Origin: Pandoraea anhela
GTDB taxonomy: Bacteria > Pseudomonadota > Gammaproteobacteria > Burkholderiales > Burkholderiaceae
Length of the DNA: 48,793 nucleotides
NCBI RefSeq assembly: GCF_902459655.1
Contig: NZ_CABPSB010000029.1
Location: 1-48,793 of the forward strand
Reading direction: 5' to 3'
Shown here in pieces: positions 1 to 8,671 of this stretch (position 1 is its first letter; each line of letters starts with the position of its first letter). The notes below the pieces were generated by a model, which saw only the letters and a program-made list of their open reading frames with translations, was not told where the DNA came from and searched no databases. Position numbers and translations under genes: made by a program.

Positions 1-296
1 CCACCGCCACCACCGCCGCCACCACCGCCACCACCGCCGCCACCACCGTGGCCGCCGCCGCTGTGGCCACCGCAGCCGCAACCGCCAGCACCACCGATAC
101 CGATGCCGCCGCCCGGACCGCTGGGGCCGCCGAACGCGCCCAGACCATTACCGCTGCCGCCGGCACCGCCAAAACCGATACCGCCGCCACCCCCGCGCCC
201 ACCCCCACCACCGGCCGCGTACGATGCGTTAATCGAAATGCCGCACAGCATCGCCGCTGCGGCAGCCCCTACCAAAGTCGCCTTGAACCCGTTCAT
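1..296 (-). CDS. Glycine-rich exported protein, 3' end outside window
   Basis: This minus-strand reading frame begins at an ATG preceded by a GGGGAGGGGACC ribosome-binding region and runs off the left edge without a stop. Residues 1 to about 27 form a typical signal peptide (MNGFK, then an Ala/Leu/Val core, ending near ASYAA). The mature part is almost only glycine with a few Ser, Asn, Ile, Phe and Cys residues, and becomes an uninterrupted polyglycine stretch at the window edge made of GGT and GGC codons. No catalytic domain is visible. Such proteins are usually exported and may be surface or matrix associated; the function is unknown. The same bases on the plus strand give long Pro/Ala/Thr frames, which I regard as shadows. 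Confidence 0.6.
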   Translation of the reverse strand, partial: MNGFKATLVGAAAAAMLCGISINASYAAGGGGGRGGGGGIGFGGAGGSGNGLGAFGGPSGPGGGIGIGGAGGCGCGGHSGGGHGGGGGGGGGGGGGGG

Positions 297-708
297 GGTC
301 CCCTCCCCGCGCACACACTCACTTCGGAACACGCCGCACTCCGCCAGAAAGTGCAGCGTTACGACGAGCGCGCATCAGCGGAAAACGCGGGCAATAGGAG
401 ACCCGCCCGTGCATCGAGGCACAGGCATCCTTTGCCAACTGCCTGCGGAGAATCCGGGTTGGCGCTTCGCCATACACGATTCACATACGCGAATTCCGTG
501 CCAGACGACCTAAATCATTGATTTAGAAAGAATTAATAGCTCAATTTGCGAGACATCGGGAGGCGCACCGCCGAAAACGTATCGTTCATGAAACGCTTAC
601 AAAGGCGATGGCCGACGAACGGCGACTCAGCGTTACGAGCGAGATCCTCGTGAGCCGCGTCCGAAAGACGCATGACATGGGGATGCGGCGTGTCCCGCCG
701 GCAGAGGG
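297..708. other. Intergenic region, no gene seen
   Basis: These 412 bases lie between the divergently placed glycine-rich gene and the 3' end of the GlxA-type regulator. A short AT-rich stretch near 510-550 could hold a promoter for the glycine-rich gene. I see no convincing small gene, RNA or repeat. Confidence 0.4.
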
Positions 709-1656
709 TCAGGCACGCATGCGCTCGCGCGCCTCGCGCAGCAATGCCTGCGGCGGCTTGCCGAGTGTGCGCACGAACGCGCGGCGCATGCGTTCGTCGT
801 CACCGAACCCTGTCACGTTCGCGACGCGTGAGATCGACGACTCTCCGGCTTCGAGCAACGCCTGCGCGGCCTCAAGGCGCAATTTCTCGATGGCCTTCGC
901 CGGCGTGAGTCCCGTCTGGGAGGTGAACTCCCGGCTGAAGTGGCGCGCGCTCCAATGCACCTGCGCGGCGAGTTGCTCGACCGACAGCGGTTCGCGCAAG
1001 TGCTCGCGGGCGTAAGCCAGCGCCGCGCGCACCCGATCCGACGTGGGTTCCAGCGTCGAGAGCGTGGAGAACTGCGACTGCCCGCCCGTACGCCGGTAGT
1101 GCACCACGAGCATACGCGACGTTTCACGGGCGATTTCGCTGCCGTAATCGGCCTCCACCAACGCGAGCGCCAGATCGATGCCCGCCGTCATGCCGGCCGA
1201 CGTCCATACCCCTGCGTCGTTGACGTAAATACGGTCGTCCTCGACAACCACGTCCGGATGCTGCTGCTGCAACGCTGCGGCCTGCCCCCAGTGCGTGGTC
1301 GCGCGCCGGCCATCGAGCAAACCGGCGTCGGCGAGCACGAAGGCGCCCGAGCAGATGCTGCCGATGCGTCGCACCGTGGGTGCGAGGCGTTTTAGCGCGT
1401 CGACGAGTTCCGGCTCCGTCGGCACGACATACGTCGCGCCCGCCACCAGCACCGTGTCGTAGTGATGTCGCCCGATGACTTCCGTCGCGACCGAAATACC
1501 GGCCGAGTCCTTTACCAGACCGCCGTCGACGGAGACGATCTGCACTTCGTAAAGCGGCTCGTCGCGCCCGAAATTCGAGATCTCGAACACCGATATGGCC
1601 GCCAGCGAAATCATCTGGAACCCGGGATACACCACCAACGCGATACGTTTTGTCAT
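709..1656 (-). CDS. GlxA-family transcriptional regulator (DJ-1/PfpI plus AraC HTH)
   Basis: The protein has about 315 residues. Residues 1-170 form a DJ-1/PfpI-like glutamine-amidotransferase fold, starting MTKRIALVVYPGFQ and containing the elbow SICSGAFVLADAGLLDG. Residues about 210-310 form an AraC/XylS helix-turn-helix pair (LSVEQLAAQVHWSARHFSR and ISRVANVTGFGDDERMRRAF). This order is that of GlxA-type cytosolic regulators, whose first domain is thought to sense a ligand and is usually not an active amidase. I chose the ATG at 1656 because it starts directly at the conserved beta strand; the open frame extends further upstream without resemblance to the family. It is divergent from a short-chain dehydrogenase gene, a common arrangement for a regulator and its target. 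Confidence 0.85.
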   Translation of the reverse strand: MTKRIALVVYPGFQMISLAAISVFEISNFGRDEPLYEVQIVSVDGGLVKDSAGISVATEVIGRHHYDTVLVAGATYVVPTEPELVDALKRLAPTVRRIGSICSGAFVLADAGLLDGRRATTHWGQAAALQQQHPDVVVEDDRIYVNDAGVWTSAGMTAGIDLALALVEADYGSEIARETSRMLVVHYRRTGGQSQFSTLSTLEPTSDRVRAALAYAREHLREPLSVEQLAAQVHWSARHFSREFTSQTGLTPAKAIEKLRLEAAQALLEAGESSISRVANVTGFGDDERMRRAFVRTLGKPPQALLREARERMRA

Positions 1657-1813
1657 GACTGAAAAGGTGGATGCCTGGCGCGGAAAGATCGCCGTTCGAT
1701 GCCGAGTGGCTGGCACGCGCGTCGGCATACGAGCCATCGCCCACGCACGACCAGAACGCCACGCGACGGACGACCGATGCGTCGATTGTAGTCGGCGCTC
1801 CGCACAGGTGTCG

Positions 1814-1825
1814 GACAAATTTGTC
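1814..1825. promoter_or_regulatory. Perfect 12-bp palindrome between glxA-type gene and SDR
   Basis: GACAAATTTGTC is a perfect inverted repeat in the roughly 330-base divergent intergenic region, otherwise without a visible gene. AraC-type regulators more often bind direct repeats, so the assignment to the adjacent regulator is only a guess. It could be an operator serving both genes. Confidence 0.35.
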
Positions 1826-1989
1826 TTAAAAAGAGGTTTTCCAGTCATTTGAGACAGTTCACGCGCGTACCAAACTGAAGGGCATCGACGAGGCGACATG
1901 GCATCGCCGTCGTCTCACCGTCTGACGACGCCACCGGCGTCCAAAGACCCAACGCCCCGAAGACCTCTCGAACAGGAACTGGAATTACC

Positions 1990-2814
1990 ATGAGCCATAC
2001 CACTCAAGCGACCCCGGGCACCGCCCTGATCACCGGCGCGTCGTCGGGCATCGGCGCCATTTACGCCGACCGTCTCGCCCGCCGTGGACACGATTTGATC
2101 CTCGTCGCTCGCAACACGGCGCGTCTGAAAGATGTCGCCCAGCGCATCCACGCCGAGACCGGTCGTCACGTCGACATTCTGAGCGCCGACCTCTCGACCC
2201 GCGAAGGCCAGGCCATCGTCGAAGCGCGGTTGCGTGAGGACGCCACCATCGACACGCTCGTCAACAATGCCGGCTTCGGCGCCGTCGCCCCGTTGCTGCA
2301 CGCGAACGTCGAGCAAATGACCGACATGATCGAAGTCAACATCACCGCGCTCGCCCGCCTGACATACGCTGCCGTACCGGGCTTCGTGTCGCGCGCACGC
2401 GGCACCGTGATCAACATCGCCTCCATCGTCGCCATCGCCCCCGAGTTGCTCAACGACGTGTACGGCGGCTCGAAGGCCTTCGTGCTCGCGTTCTCGCAAT
2501 CGTTGCAGCACCAACTCGCCGACACGGGCGTGCGCGTGCAGGCCGTGCTCCCGGGCGCGACCGTCACCGAGTTCTGGGATGTGGCAGGCAAGTCGCACAG
2601 CGAGTTGCCGCAGGAATGGCTGATGACGTCGGCCGATCTGGTCGACGCGGCGCTGTCCGGACTCGATCAGGGGGAAGCCGTCACCATCCCGCCGCTGCAA
2701 GACGGCGACGAGTGGACCGCGTACGACGCCGCGCGTCGACGGATGTCGGGCGGTCTGAGCCACAGCGCGCCGGGCAAGCGTTACACCGGACAATCCGCGG
2801 CGAACGCTGCCTGA
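1990..2814 (+). CDS. Short-chain dehydrogenase/reductase (SDR)
   Basis: This 274-residue protein is a classical SDR that would reduce a carbonyl or oxidise an alcohol with NAD(P)H. The cofactor loop TGASSGIG lies at residues 14-21, the NNAG motif near 91-94, a catalytic Ser in INIASIV, and the YxxxK catalytic pair in VYGGSKAF near 155. The length is typical of the family. The start ATG follows an AGGAACTGG stretch. The substrate cannot be told from the sequence. Divergence from a GlxA-type regulator suggests regulated expression, possibly in response to a small metabolite. A C-terminal segment rich in charged residues follows the fold and is not diagnostic. Confidence 0.85.
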   Translation: MSHTTQATPGTALITGASSGIGAIYADRLARRGHDLILVARNTARLKDVAQRIHAETGRHVDILSADLSTREGQAIVEARLREDATIDTLVNNAGFGAVAPLLHANVEQMTDMIEVNITALARLTYAAVPGFVSRARGTVINIASIVAIAPELLNDVYGGSKAFVLAFSQSLQHQLADTGVRVQAVLPGATVTEFWDVAGKSHSELPQEWLMTSADLVDAALSGLDQGEAVTIPPLQDGDEWTAYDAARRRMSGGLSHSAPGKRYTGQSAANAA

Positions 2815-2902
2815 CGGAGTGGCGATTCGCCGGGGCCTGGCAGGTCGAGACATTCATGCGTGAGGCGATCGGCACACTAACCGCTGGAACTCAACCGCTG
2901 GA

Positions 2903-2922
2903 TAACGGTTAGCTAACCGTTA
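2903..2922. promoter_or_regulatory. 20-bp perfect palindrome with tandem degenerate copies upstream of the helicase
   Basis: TAACGGTTAGCTAACCGTTA is a perfect palindrome. It sits in a run of related units with about 11-bp spacing (TAACCGTTAGC, TAACTGTTAGT, TAGCCGCTAG) from about 2880 to 2943. The run ends 35 bases before the helicase start. It could be an operator array or a 5' UTR hairpin controlling a cold-regulated helicase. No known regulator site is recognised. Confidence 0.45.
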
Positions 2923-2977
2923 GCTAACTGTTAGTTAGCCGCTAGAATTGCGGTTTTCGCCCGAAAGCTACCCGTCC

Positions 2978-4381
2978 ATGTCTTTTGCCTCGCTCGGCCT
3001 GATCGATCCGTTACTGCGGAACTTGCAGGATCTCAATTACCAGACGCCCACCCCCGTGCAGGCCAAGGCAATTCCTGCGGTACTCAGCGGCAAGGACGTC
3101 ATGGCCGAAGCGCAAACCGGCACCGGCAAAACGGCGGGATTCGCCCTCCCGCTGTTGCAGCGGCTGGTGCAGCACGGCCCGGCCGTGTCCAGCAATCGTG
3201 CGCGCGTGCTGGTGCTCGTGCCCACGCGTGAGTTGGCCGAGCAGGTACTGCAAAGTTTTATCGCGTACGGCAAAGGCCTCGACCTGCGATTTCTCGCGGC
3301 CTACGGCGGCGTGAGTCTCAATCCGCAGATGATGAAGTTGCGCAAGGGGGTGGATGTTCTCGTTGCCACGCCGGGCCGGCTGCTGGACCTCAACCGCCAG
3401 AATGCCGTGCAGTTCGATCAGGTGCAGACGCTGGTGCTGGACGAAGCCGACCGCATGCTGGACCTCGGCTTCGCGCGCGAACTCAATGCCGTCTTCGCTG
3501 CCCTGCCGGCCAAACGTCAGACCCTGTTGTTCTCCGCCACATTCACCGACGACATTCGCGCCATGACGCAAAGCGTTCTGCGCAGTCCGGTCAATGTCAG
3601 CGTCAGCGCGCCCAATGCCACTGCCAGCCGGATCAAGCAATGGGTGGTGCCCGTGGACAAGCGCAACAAGCCCGACCTGTTCATGCACCTCGTGGCCGAG
3701 AACCAATGGACACATGCGCTGGTTTTCGCCAAAACGCGCAACGGCGTCGATTACCTTGCGGCGGTACTGGAAGCGGCGGGTTATTCGGTGGACACCATCC
3801 ATGGCGACAAACCGCAACCGGCGCGCCTGCGCGCGCTGGAGCGCTTCAAGACGGGCGAGGTCCACATGCTCGTGGCGACCGACGTGGCCGCTCGGGGCCT
3901 GGATATCGACGATCTGCCGCTCGTGATCAACGTCGATCTGCCGATCGTGGCGCAAGACTACGTGCACCGTATCGGCCGCACCGGGCGCGCAGGCGCGAGC
4001 GGTGTGGCGGTGTCCCTCGTATGTGCCGACGAAGCGCCGCAACTCGCCGCGATCGAAGCGCTGATCCGGCAAACGTTGCCCCGCGAGGAAACGCCGGGCT
4101 TCGAGGCCGAGCATCGTGTGCCGGAAACCAGCGCGACCGGTCAGGTGATCAAGAAGCCCAAAAAACCCAAGAAGCCTAAATTCCCGCAGGCGACGCAGGG
4201 GCAGAAAACGCAGACGCCGCAGAGTGTGCAGAGCGTGCAGAAGGCGCGCAACCCGCCGGCAGGCAAACCGGCGCCGGGCTCGCGCAAGTCCACCGGCAAG
4301 TCCGCCGGCAAATCCACCGTCAGATCCACCGGCAAGCCCGCCGGCGGTCGCGTCAGTGCTGGCAGCAAGCGCAAACCCTGA
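2978..4381 (+). CDS. DEAD-box ATP-dependent RNA helicase, RhlE-like
   Basis: The 467-residue protein carries the full DEAD-box set. These are the Q motif region (YQTPTPVQAKAIP), Walker A AQTGTGKT at 45-52, PTRELAEQ, TPGR, the DEAD box VLDEADRMLD near 155, SAT in LFSATF, ARGLDI and HRIGRTGRAG. The last 100 residues are a disordered Lys/Pro/Gly/Ser extension with repeated STGKSAGKST-type units, typical of RhlE-like helicases and likely to bind RNA. It would unwind short RNA duplexes in ribosome assembly or RNA decay. The ATG at 2978 is chosen over an upstream TTG because homologues of this type begin with the MSFASLGL-like segment. The upstream palindrome array may regulate it. Confidence 0.93.
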   Translation: MSFASLGLIDPLLRNLQDLNYQTPTPVQAKAIPAVLSGKDVMAEAQTGTGKTAGFALPLLQRLVQHGPAVSSNRARVLVLVPTRELAEQVLQSFIAYGKGLDLRFLAAYGGVSLNPQMMKLRKGVDVLVATPGRLLDLNRQNAVQFDQVQTLVLDEADRMLDLGFARELNAVFAALPAKRQTLLFSATFTDDIRAMTQSVLRSPVNVSVSAPNATASRIKQWVVPVDKRNKPDLFMHLVAENQWTHALVFAKTRNGVDYLAAVLEAAGYSVDTIHGDKPQPARLRALERFKTGEVHMLVATDVAARGLDIDDLPLVINVDLPIVAQDYVHRIGRTGRAGASGVAVSLVCADEAPQLAAIEALIRQTLPREETPGFEAEHRVPETSATGQVIKKPKKPKKPKFPQATQGQKTQTPQSVQSVQKARNPPAGKPAPGSRKSTGKSAGKSTVRSTGKPAGGRVSAGSKRKP

Positions 4382-4695
4382 TCCGCCGCAGACGCGCCGC
4401 GTCGGCATCGACATCGGTCGGCGAGGTCGGACCGAGGCCGCTGCCGGCGGGCCGATTCGCAGGCTTCGGGACGGGGATACCCTCCACATCGACGCAATCA
4501 AGGGTAAGCTCGACGTCGAACTCTCCGACCGAGCCCTCGCCGCGCGAGCCGTGTGAGCCGCCGACGCCACACCATGCTCGCGTGGCCGCCTGGGCGGGGC
4601 ACTGAAAAAGAACGAAGCGCTCGCGCATTCGGGGCCGTGCCATGGCGCTGCGAGGCGTCGATCGGGGAGACGCCAACCCACGAGGACTCGATTTG
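4382..4695. other. Intergenic region between helicase and dehydrogenase
   Basis: I see no convincing gene in these 314 bases. The open frames here are extensions or antisense shadows of the neighbours. No terminator hairpin with a T-run is obvious after the helicase. Confidence 0.35.
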
Positions 4696-5586
4696 ATGAC
4701 TACCCCACGCGTAGGCTTTTGCGGCATCGGCCGCATGGGCGAACCGATGACGCGGCGACTGCTGGCCGCCGGTCACGACGTCGCCGTCTGGAACCGTTCC
4801 ACCGCCAAACTCGCCGCCCTGCTCGATGCCGGCGCCATCGCCTGCGTGACGCCGCAGGCGCTGGGCGAATGCGTCGATATCGCGTTGCTGTGTCTGGGCG
4901 ACGGCAAAGCTGTCGAGGACGTCGTGTTCGGTGAGCACGGACTCGTGCATGCCGCCACACCGCCGCGATTCATCGTCGACCATTCCACGCTCTCCCCCGC
5001 CCTGACACGCCATCTGGCCGGGCGCTGGACGCAAGCCACCGGCAGCGTCTGGATCGACGCCCCCGTATCCGGCGGCACGGGCGGCGCCGAAGCGGGCACG
5101 CTGGCGATCATGGCCGGCGGCCCGGCAAACGCCATCGAGACCGTCACCCCGGTGCTGCGCGCCTTCTCGTCGCGCGTCACGCGCATGGGCGACATCGGCG
5201 CGGGCCAGACCACGAAACTCGCCAATCAGGCCATCGTCGCGACGACGCTCGCCGGTCTGGCCGAGGCCTTCGTGCTGGCCAAGCGCAGCGGCATCGACAC
5301 GGCGGCCGTGCCCTCGGCGCTGCAAGGCGGCTGGGCCGATTCCGTGCTGATGCAAACGCTGTGGCCGCGCATGGTCGCGCCGCCCGACTTCGCCACCGGC
5401 ACCGTGCGCGTGATCCTCAAGGATCTCGACGCCATCGCCGAACTGGCGCACACCAGCGCGACGGTGCAGCGCGTGCTGCCCGAGGTACGCCGTCTGCTCA
5501 AGGATGCCGTCGACCGTGGCATGGCGGATCTGGATCTGTCGCAGGTGTTCCGGATCGGGGAAGCCGAGAGCGCGCCGCACGCCTGA
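4696..5586 (+). CDS. NAD(P)-dependent beta-hydroxyacid dehydrogenase (3-hydroxyisobutyrate dehydrogenase family)
   Basis: The protein has 296 residues, the usual length of the family. An N-terminal Rossmann motif GFCGIGRMGEPM lies at residues 6-17. The substrate loop APVSGGTGGAEAGTLAIMAGG is near 120-140, and the catalytic Lys is in GAGQTTKLANQ near 170. It would oxidise or reduce a beta-hydroxyacid such as 3-hydroxyisobutyrate or tartronate semialdehyde; which one cannot be decided. The ATG at 4696 is preceded by GAGGA at 9 bases and is preferred to an ATG at 4642 that would add an unrelated N-terminal tail. A strong hairpin terminator follows. Confidence 0.88.
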   Translation: MTTPRVGFCGIGRMGEPMTRRLLAAGHDVAVWNRSTAKLAALLDAGAIACVTPQALGECVDIALLCLGDGKAVEDVVFGEHGLVHAATPPRFIVDHSTLSPALTRHLAGRWTQATGSVWIDAPVSGGTGGAEAGTLAIMAGGPANAIETVTPVLRAFSSRVTRMGDIGAGQTTKLANQAIVATTLAGLAEAFVLAKRSGIDTAAVPSALQGGWADSVLMQTLWPRMVAPPDFATGTVRVILKDLDAIAELAHTSATVQRVLPEVRRLLKDAVDRGMADLDLSQVFRIGEAESAPHA

Positions 5587-5622
5587 CGTCACCCAAGCCC
5601 GCCAGGCGGCCCGCACAACAAA

Positions 5623-5650
5623 AAAGCCATGCCCATCCGGGCATGGCTTT
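5623..5650. terminator. Bidirectional Rho-independent terminator
   Basis: A 12-bp perfect stem (AAAGCCATGCCC / GGGCATGGCTTT) with loop ATCC is flanked by A-runs on the left and T-rich sequence on the right. It lies between the convergent dehydrogenase and substrate-binding-protein genes and can serve both. Confidence 0.85.
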
Positions 5651-5695
5651 CTTTCGGTCGGTCGCCGTCAACGTCAACGGCGCGTCGGCGCCTAC

Positions 5696-7309
5696 TTACT
5701 TGACCTTCACGGCCGAGTAGTCCTGACGGCCGAACGGACTCACGCGGTAGCCCGACACGTCCGCCCGCGTGATCACCGAGACGACCGGGTGCGCGAGCGG
5801 AATCCACAGCGCGTCGTCCTTGATCGTCTTTTGCGCCGCCTGATACTTGGCGGTGCGCGTGGCGATGTCGGGGGTACGCTTGCCTTCGCTGATCAGCTTG
5901 TCGAGATTGGCGTCGCAGAAGCGGGCGAAGTTCGTGCCCGAGTTGACGGCCGCGCAGCTGAACTGCGGCGTGAGGAAGTTGTCGGGATCGCCGTTGTCGC
6001 CCGACCAGCCCATGAACAGCAGGTCGTGCTCGCCCGCCTTGCCGCGACGGATCAGCTCGCCCCACTCCACCGTCTTGATCTGCGCCTTCACGCCGATCTT
6101 TGCCAGATCGCTTTGCAGCATCTCGGCACCCACGCGCGGATTCGGGTTGAGCAGACTGCCGGACGGACGCGTCCAGATCGTCGTCTCGAAGCCTTGCGGG
6201 AATCCGGCGTCGGCGAGCAGCTTCTTCGCCTTCTCGATGTCGTGCGGATAGTCCGCCACGGTCTTCGCATAGCTCCACGTGTTCGGCGGGTAGACGTTGA
6301 CGGCCGGCGTGGCCGTGCCTTCGAACACTTGCTTGACGTAGCTCGGCCTGTCGAACGCAAGGTTCAGCGCCTGACGCACACGCACGTCGTTAAACGGCTT
6401 GTGCTGCGTGTTGATGGCGACGAACGCCGTCATGAACGCCGGTGTGTCGACCACTTTGAGCGCCTTGTCGCTGCGCGCGGCCTGCACGTCGAGCGGCTTG
6501 GGCGACAGTGCGATCTGGCATTCGCCGACCTTGACCTTCTGCGCACGCACGGCGGCATCCGGCACGATGGTGAAGATGAGACGCTCGGACGCCGGCGCGC
6601 CACCGAAGTACGCTTTGTTGGCCTCGAAGCGCACTACGCTGTCCTTCTGATAGCTGCGGAAGACGAACGGACCGGTGCCGATCGGACGCGCGTTGAGTTC
6701 GTCGGTCTTGTTCGCGGCAACGAGCTTGTCGGCATACTCGGCAGAGTAGATCGACGCGAAGCCCATCGACAGCATCGACAGGAAGACGGCGTCCGGCTCG
6801 GCGAGCGTGAAGCGCACGGTGTTGTCGTCGACCTTCTGTACCGACTTGATCAGCTTGCCCAGCGAGAGCGATTGCGCATGCGGGAAACCCGACGGCGTGA
6901 GCTTGTGCCACGGCGCGTTGTCGTTGAGCATGCGATCGAACGTGAAGACCACGTCGTCCGCATTGAATGCGCGCGTGGGCTTGAAAAGCTCGTTGCTGTG
7001 GAAGCTGACGTTCTGGCGCAGTGTGAATGTGTAGGTCAGACCGTCGGGACTGACTTCCCACTTCGTTGCCAGACTCGGCACGACCTTGGCTTGCGCGGCA
7101 TCGAAGTCGACCAGACGGTTGAACACCGGGTCGGCTGACGCGTTGGTCGTGGTCAGCGAGTTATAACGCACGACATCGAACCCCTCGGGGCTGGCTTCCG
7201 TGCAGACAGTGAGCGGTTTGGCATGTGCTGCGAGCGGGACCAGCGGCAGGGCGAGCGCAGTGAGAACAATGGCGAGTGTAGGGCGCGATGCGAGCGATCG
7301 ACGGCGCAT
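5696..7309 (-). CDS. ABC transporter periplasmic substrate-binding protein, family 5 (DppA/OppA-like)
   Basis: This 537-residue protein begins with an Arg-rich n-region and a hydrophobic signal peptide ending near AAHAKP. The mature part shows the SBP family 5 pattern: LTVCTEASPEGFD at the start, LVDFDAAQAKVVPSLATKWEVSPDGLTYTFTLR, and DVRVRQALNLAFDR in the middle. It binds a peptide or similar solute in the periplasm and would deliver it to a DppBC-type permease. No permease or ATPase gene is adjacent, so it is an orphan receptor in this window. The ATG at 7309 follows GGAG at 9 bases. Two Cys residues in the N-terminal and C-terminal halves are typical of DppA-like proteins. Confidence 0.92.
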   Translation of the reverse strand: MRRRSLASRPTLAIVLTALALPLVPLAAHAKPLTVCTEASPEGFDVVRYNSLTTTNASADPVFNRLVDFDAAQAKVVPSLATKWEVSPDGLTYTFTLRQNVSFHSNELFKPTRAFNADDVVFTFDRMLNDNAPWHKLTPSGFPHAQSLSLGKLIKSVQKVDDNTVRFTLAEPDAVFLSMLSMGFASIYSAEYADKLVAANKTDELNARPIGTGPFVFRSYQKDSVVRFEANKAYFGGAPASERLIFTIVPDAAVRAQKVKVGECQIALSPKPLDVQAARSDKALKVVDTPAFMTAFVAINTQHKPFNDVRVRQALNLAFDRPSYVKQVFEGTATPAVNVYPPNTWSYAKTVADYPHDIEKAKKLLADAGFPQGFETTIWTRPSGSLLNPNPRVGAEMLQSDLAKIGVKAQIKTVEWGELIRRGKAGEHDLLFMGWSGDNGDPDNFLTPQFSCAAVNSGTNFARFCDANLDKLISEGKRTPDIATRTAKYQAAQKTIKDDALWIPLAHPVVSVITRADVSGYRVSPFGRQDYSAVKVK

Positions 7310-7449
7310 AAGCGTCTTCTCCAGGAAGTCGATGACGGGTGACGAAATGACAAATCATGCAGCCGGCCAGAATAGCGCAAATTCAGGCCCCCTGCCCTTG
7401 CGCCGCAGCATATGCATATATGCGCCGTTACAAATACAAAAAGCGAACG

Positions 7450-8352
7450 TCAGTTCTGCCAACCGAATGCCCGCATCCGATGCACGATGCTGTCGCGTGC
7501 GGCCACCACCGTCAGACGGGAACTGACGGACATGTCGTAGAGATAGCGCGTGCGTCCGGCGTAAGGCACGCTCACGTAAGGATGTGCAAGCAACGGAATA
7601 TCCGCCCCACGGGCCAACGCCTCGCCCTCGCCGGCCAGACGGGCAAGACATGCGCGATGCGCGGCGTCGCGCGCCACGGCAAACGGGTCGAGCGCAACCG
7701 GAGACGCCCCCGGGGCGCCGGCGGGCGAGATCCCCGAGACGCCTTCGTCGGTCCCCGGGAGGGACGGCGCATGCGCGGCCAACGCCACCGGGCACTGCCC
7801 CATCGCCACGAACAACCACAGCCCCGCGTGCGCCATGTCGATCCAGACCTTGCCGTGCGGGCCGTCGCACTCCAGCGACGACACGCCCGGTGTCGCCGGC
7901 GGCACCGGCGCCTGCGCGGGCGTGCAACGGAACCAGCGGCCGAAGATCCAGCGAAGGGCGATGCGCTCCGAGAGGAAGCGATGACGCATCTGCGTGCGCG
8001 GCAGACGTCGCGCGAGCGCGTGCTCGGTGCCTGACAGCCATGTCGCGCCATCGTCCGGCCCGCCCGCTGCCGAGCCCGTCGCCCCGAACGGACGACCGGC
8101 GAGCAAAAACCGCCACAGCCACAGCTCGTCGGCACCGCATTGCGGCGACGAGGCTCCGCGAGTCCGCGCCGTGTCGGCGGTTCGCCCTTCGCCCCCTAGC
8201 GCCTCGATATCGCTGCTCGCCAGCGCACGCTTTTGCGCGCCACCCGTGAGCTTCCGGTCGCCCTGTCCGAATTGCCCGAGCGGCACGTAAGTCATGGAAG
8301 GTGTCGGAATCGATGCGACGCGCGGTGTCGAATCGACCGTTCGTTTCAACAT
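7450..8352 (-). CDS. Divergent 4'-phosphopantetheinyl-transferase-like protein
   Basis: About 300 residues. I do not recognise it firmly. The middle segment has the order seen in Sfp-type phosphopantetheinyl transferases: MRHRFLSERIALRWIFGRWF, then GKVWIDMAHAGLWLFVAMGQCPVALAAHA where those enzymes have GKPxFNLSHSGxxALVAxA. However, the metal-binding Asp and the F..W..KEA motif are not apparent, so it may be inactive or a distant relative. ATG at 8352 and TTG at 8358 both lie behind a GGAGG site. A near-perfect Fur box lies about 85 bases upstream, so iron limitation probably induces it. That fits siderophore-related work, which needs such transferases, but no synthetase is nearby. Confidence 0.5.
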   Translation of the reverse strand: MLKRTVDSTPRVASIPTPSMTYVPLGQFGQGDRKLTGGAQKRALASSDIEALGGEGRTADTARTRGASSPQCGADELWLWRFLLAGRPFGATGSAAGGPDDGATWLSGTEHALARRLPRTQMRHRFLSERIALRWIFGRWFRCTPAQAPVPPATPGVSSLECDGPHGKVWIDMAHAGLWLFVAMGQCPVALAAHAPSLPGTDEGVSGISPAGAPGASPVALDPFAVARDAAHRACLARLAGEGEALARGADIPLLAHPYVSVPYAGRTRYLYDMSVSSRLTVVAARDSIVHRMRAFGWQN

Positions 8353-8437
8353 CAACAATTACGACCTCCACAGACAGGATCGGCGATGACGCGGCGCCCA
8401 TACCTCAAGACGATGGGCCATCGACCATCCTTCATTT

Positions 8438-8456
8438 GTTAATGAGAATCATTATC
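8438..8456. promoter_or_regulatory. Fur box
   Basis: GTTAATGAGAATCATTATC matches the 19-bp ferric uptake regulator consensus at 17 of 19 positions. It lies upstream of the minus-strand PPTase-like gene in an AT-rich patch. The only other neighbour, the IclR-type gene, ends here with its 3' end, so the PPTase-like gene is the target. Confidence 0.75.
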
Positions 8457-8671
8457 AAATGATAGCACAAGCGTCTACGCTAAAGGAGTGACAAATGCGT
8501 GGGAATCCGCTCGTTTTGGTGGGTTTCGAGGGGGGAACCTGCCCAAGAACGTTGGCCACGCACGTGACTAACGCCCTTGGGTGAGCCGAACGAACGGCGA
8601 GGGAGTGTTGCAGACCGGGAAATATCGACGGATATTGCCCGGCATTGCCAGCGTCGCCGGGTATCGACGCG

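Noticed and set aside
48-521. Long plus-strand Ala/Thr and Pro-rich frames at the left edge
   Set aside because: They are antisense to the glycine-rich gene, have no ribosome-binding site, and exist because GGT/GGC repeats read as ACC/GCC on the other strand.
1915-2853. 312-codon minus-strand frame opposite the SDR gene
   Set aside because: No conserved motif and full overlap with a clear SDR on the other strand; high GC keeps the antisense frame open.
3011-4681. Long minus-strand frame opposite the helicase
   Set aside because: Arg/His-rich composition typical of an antisense shadow, against a helicase with all its motifs.
5504-7138. Plus-strand frame of 544 codons opposite the substrate-binding protein
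   Set aside because: Arg/Val/His-rich shadow without motifs; the minus-strand protein has a signal peptide and family pattern.
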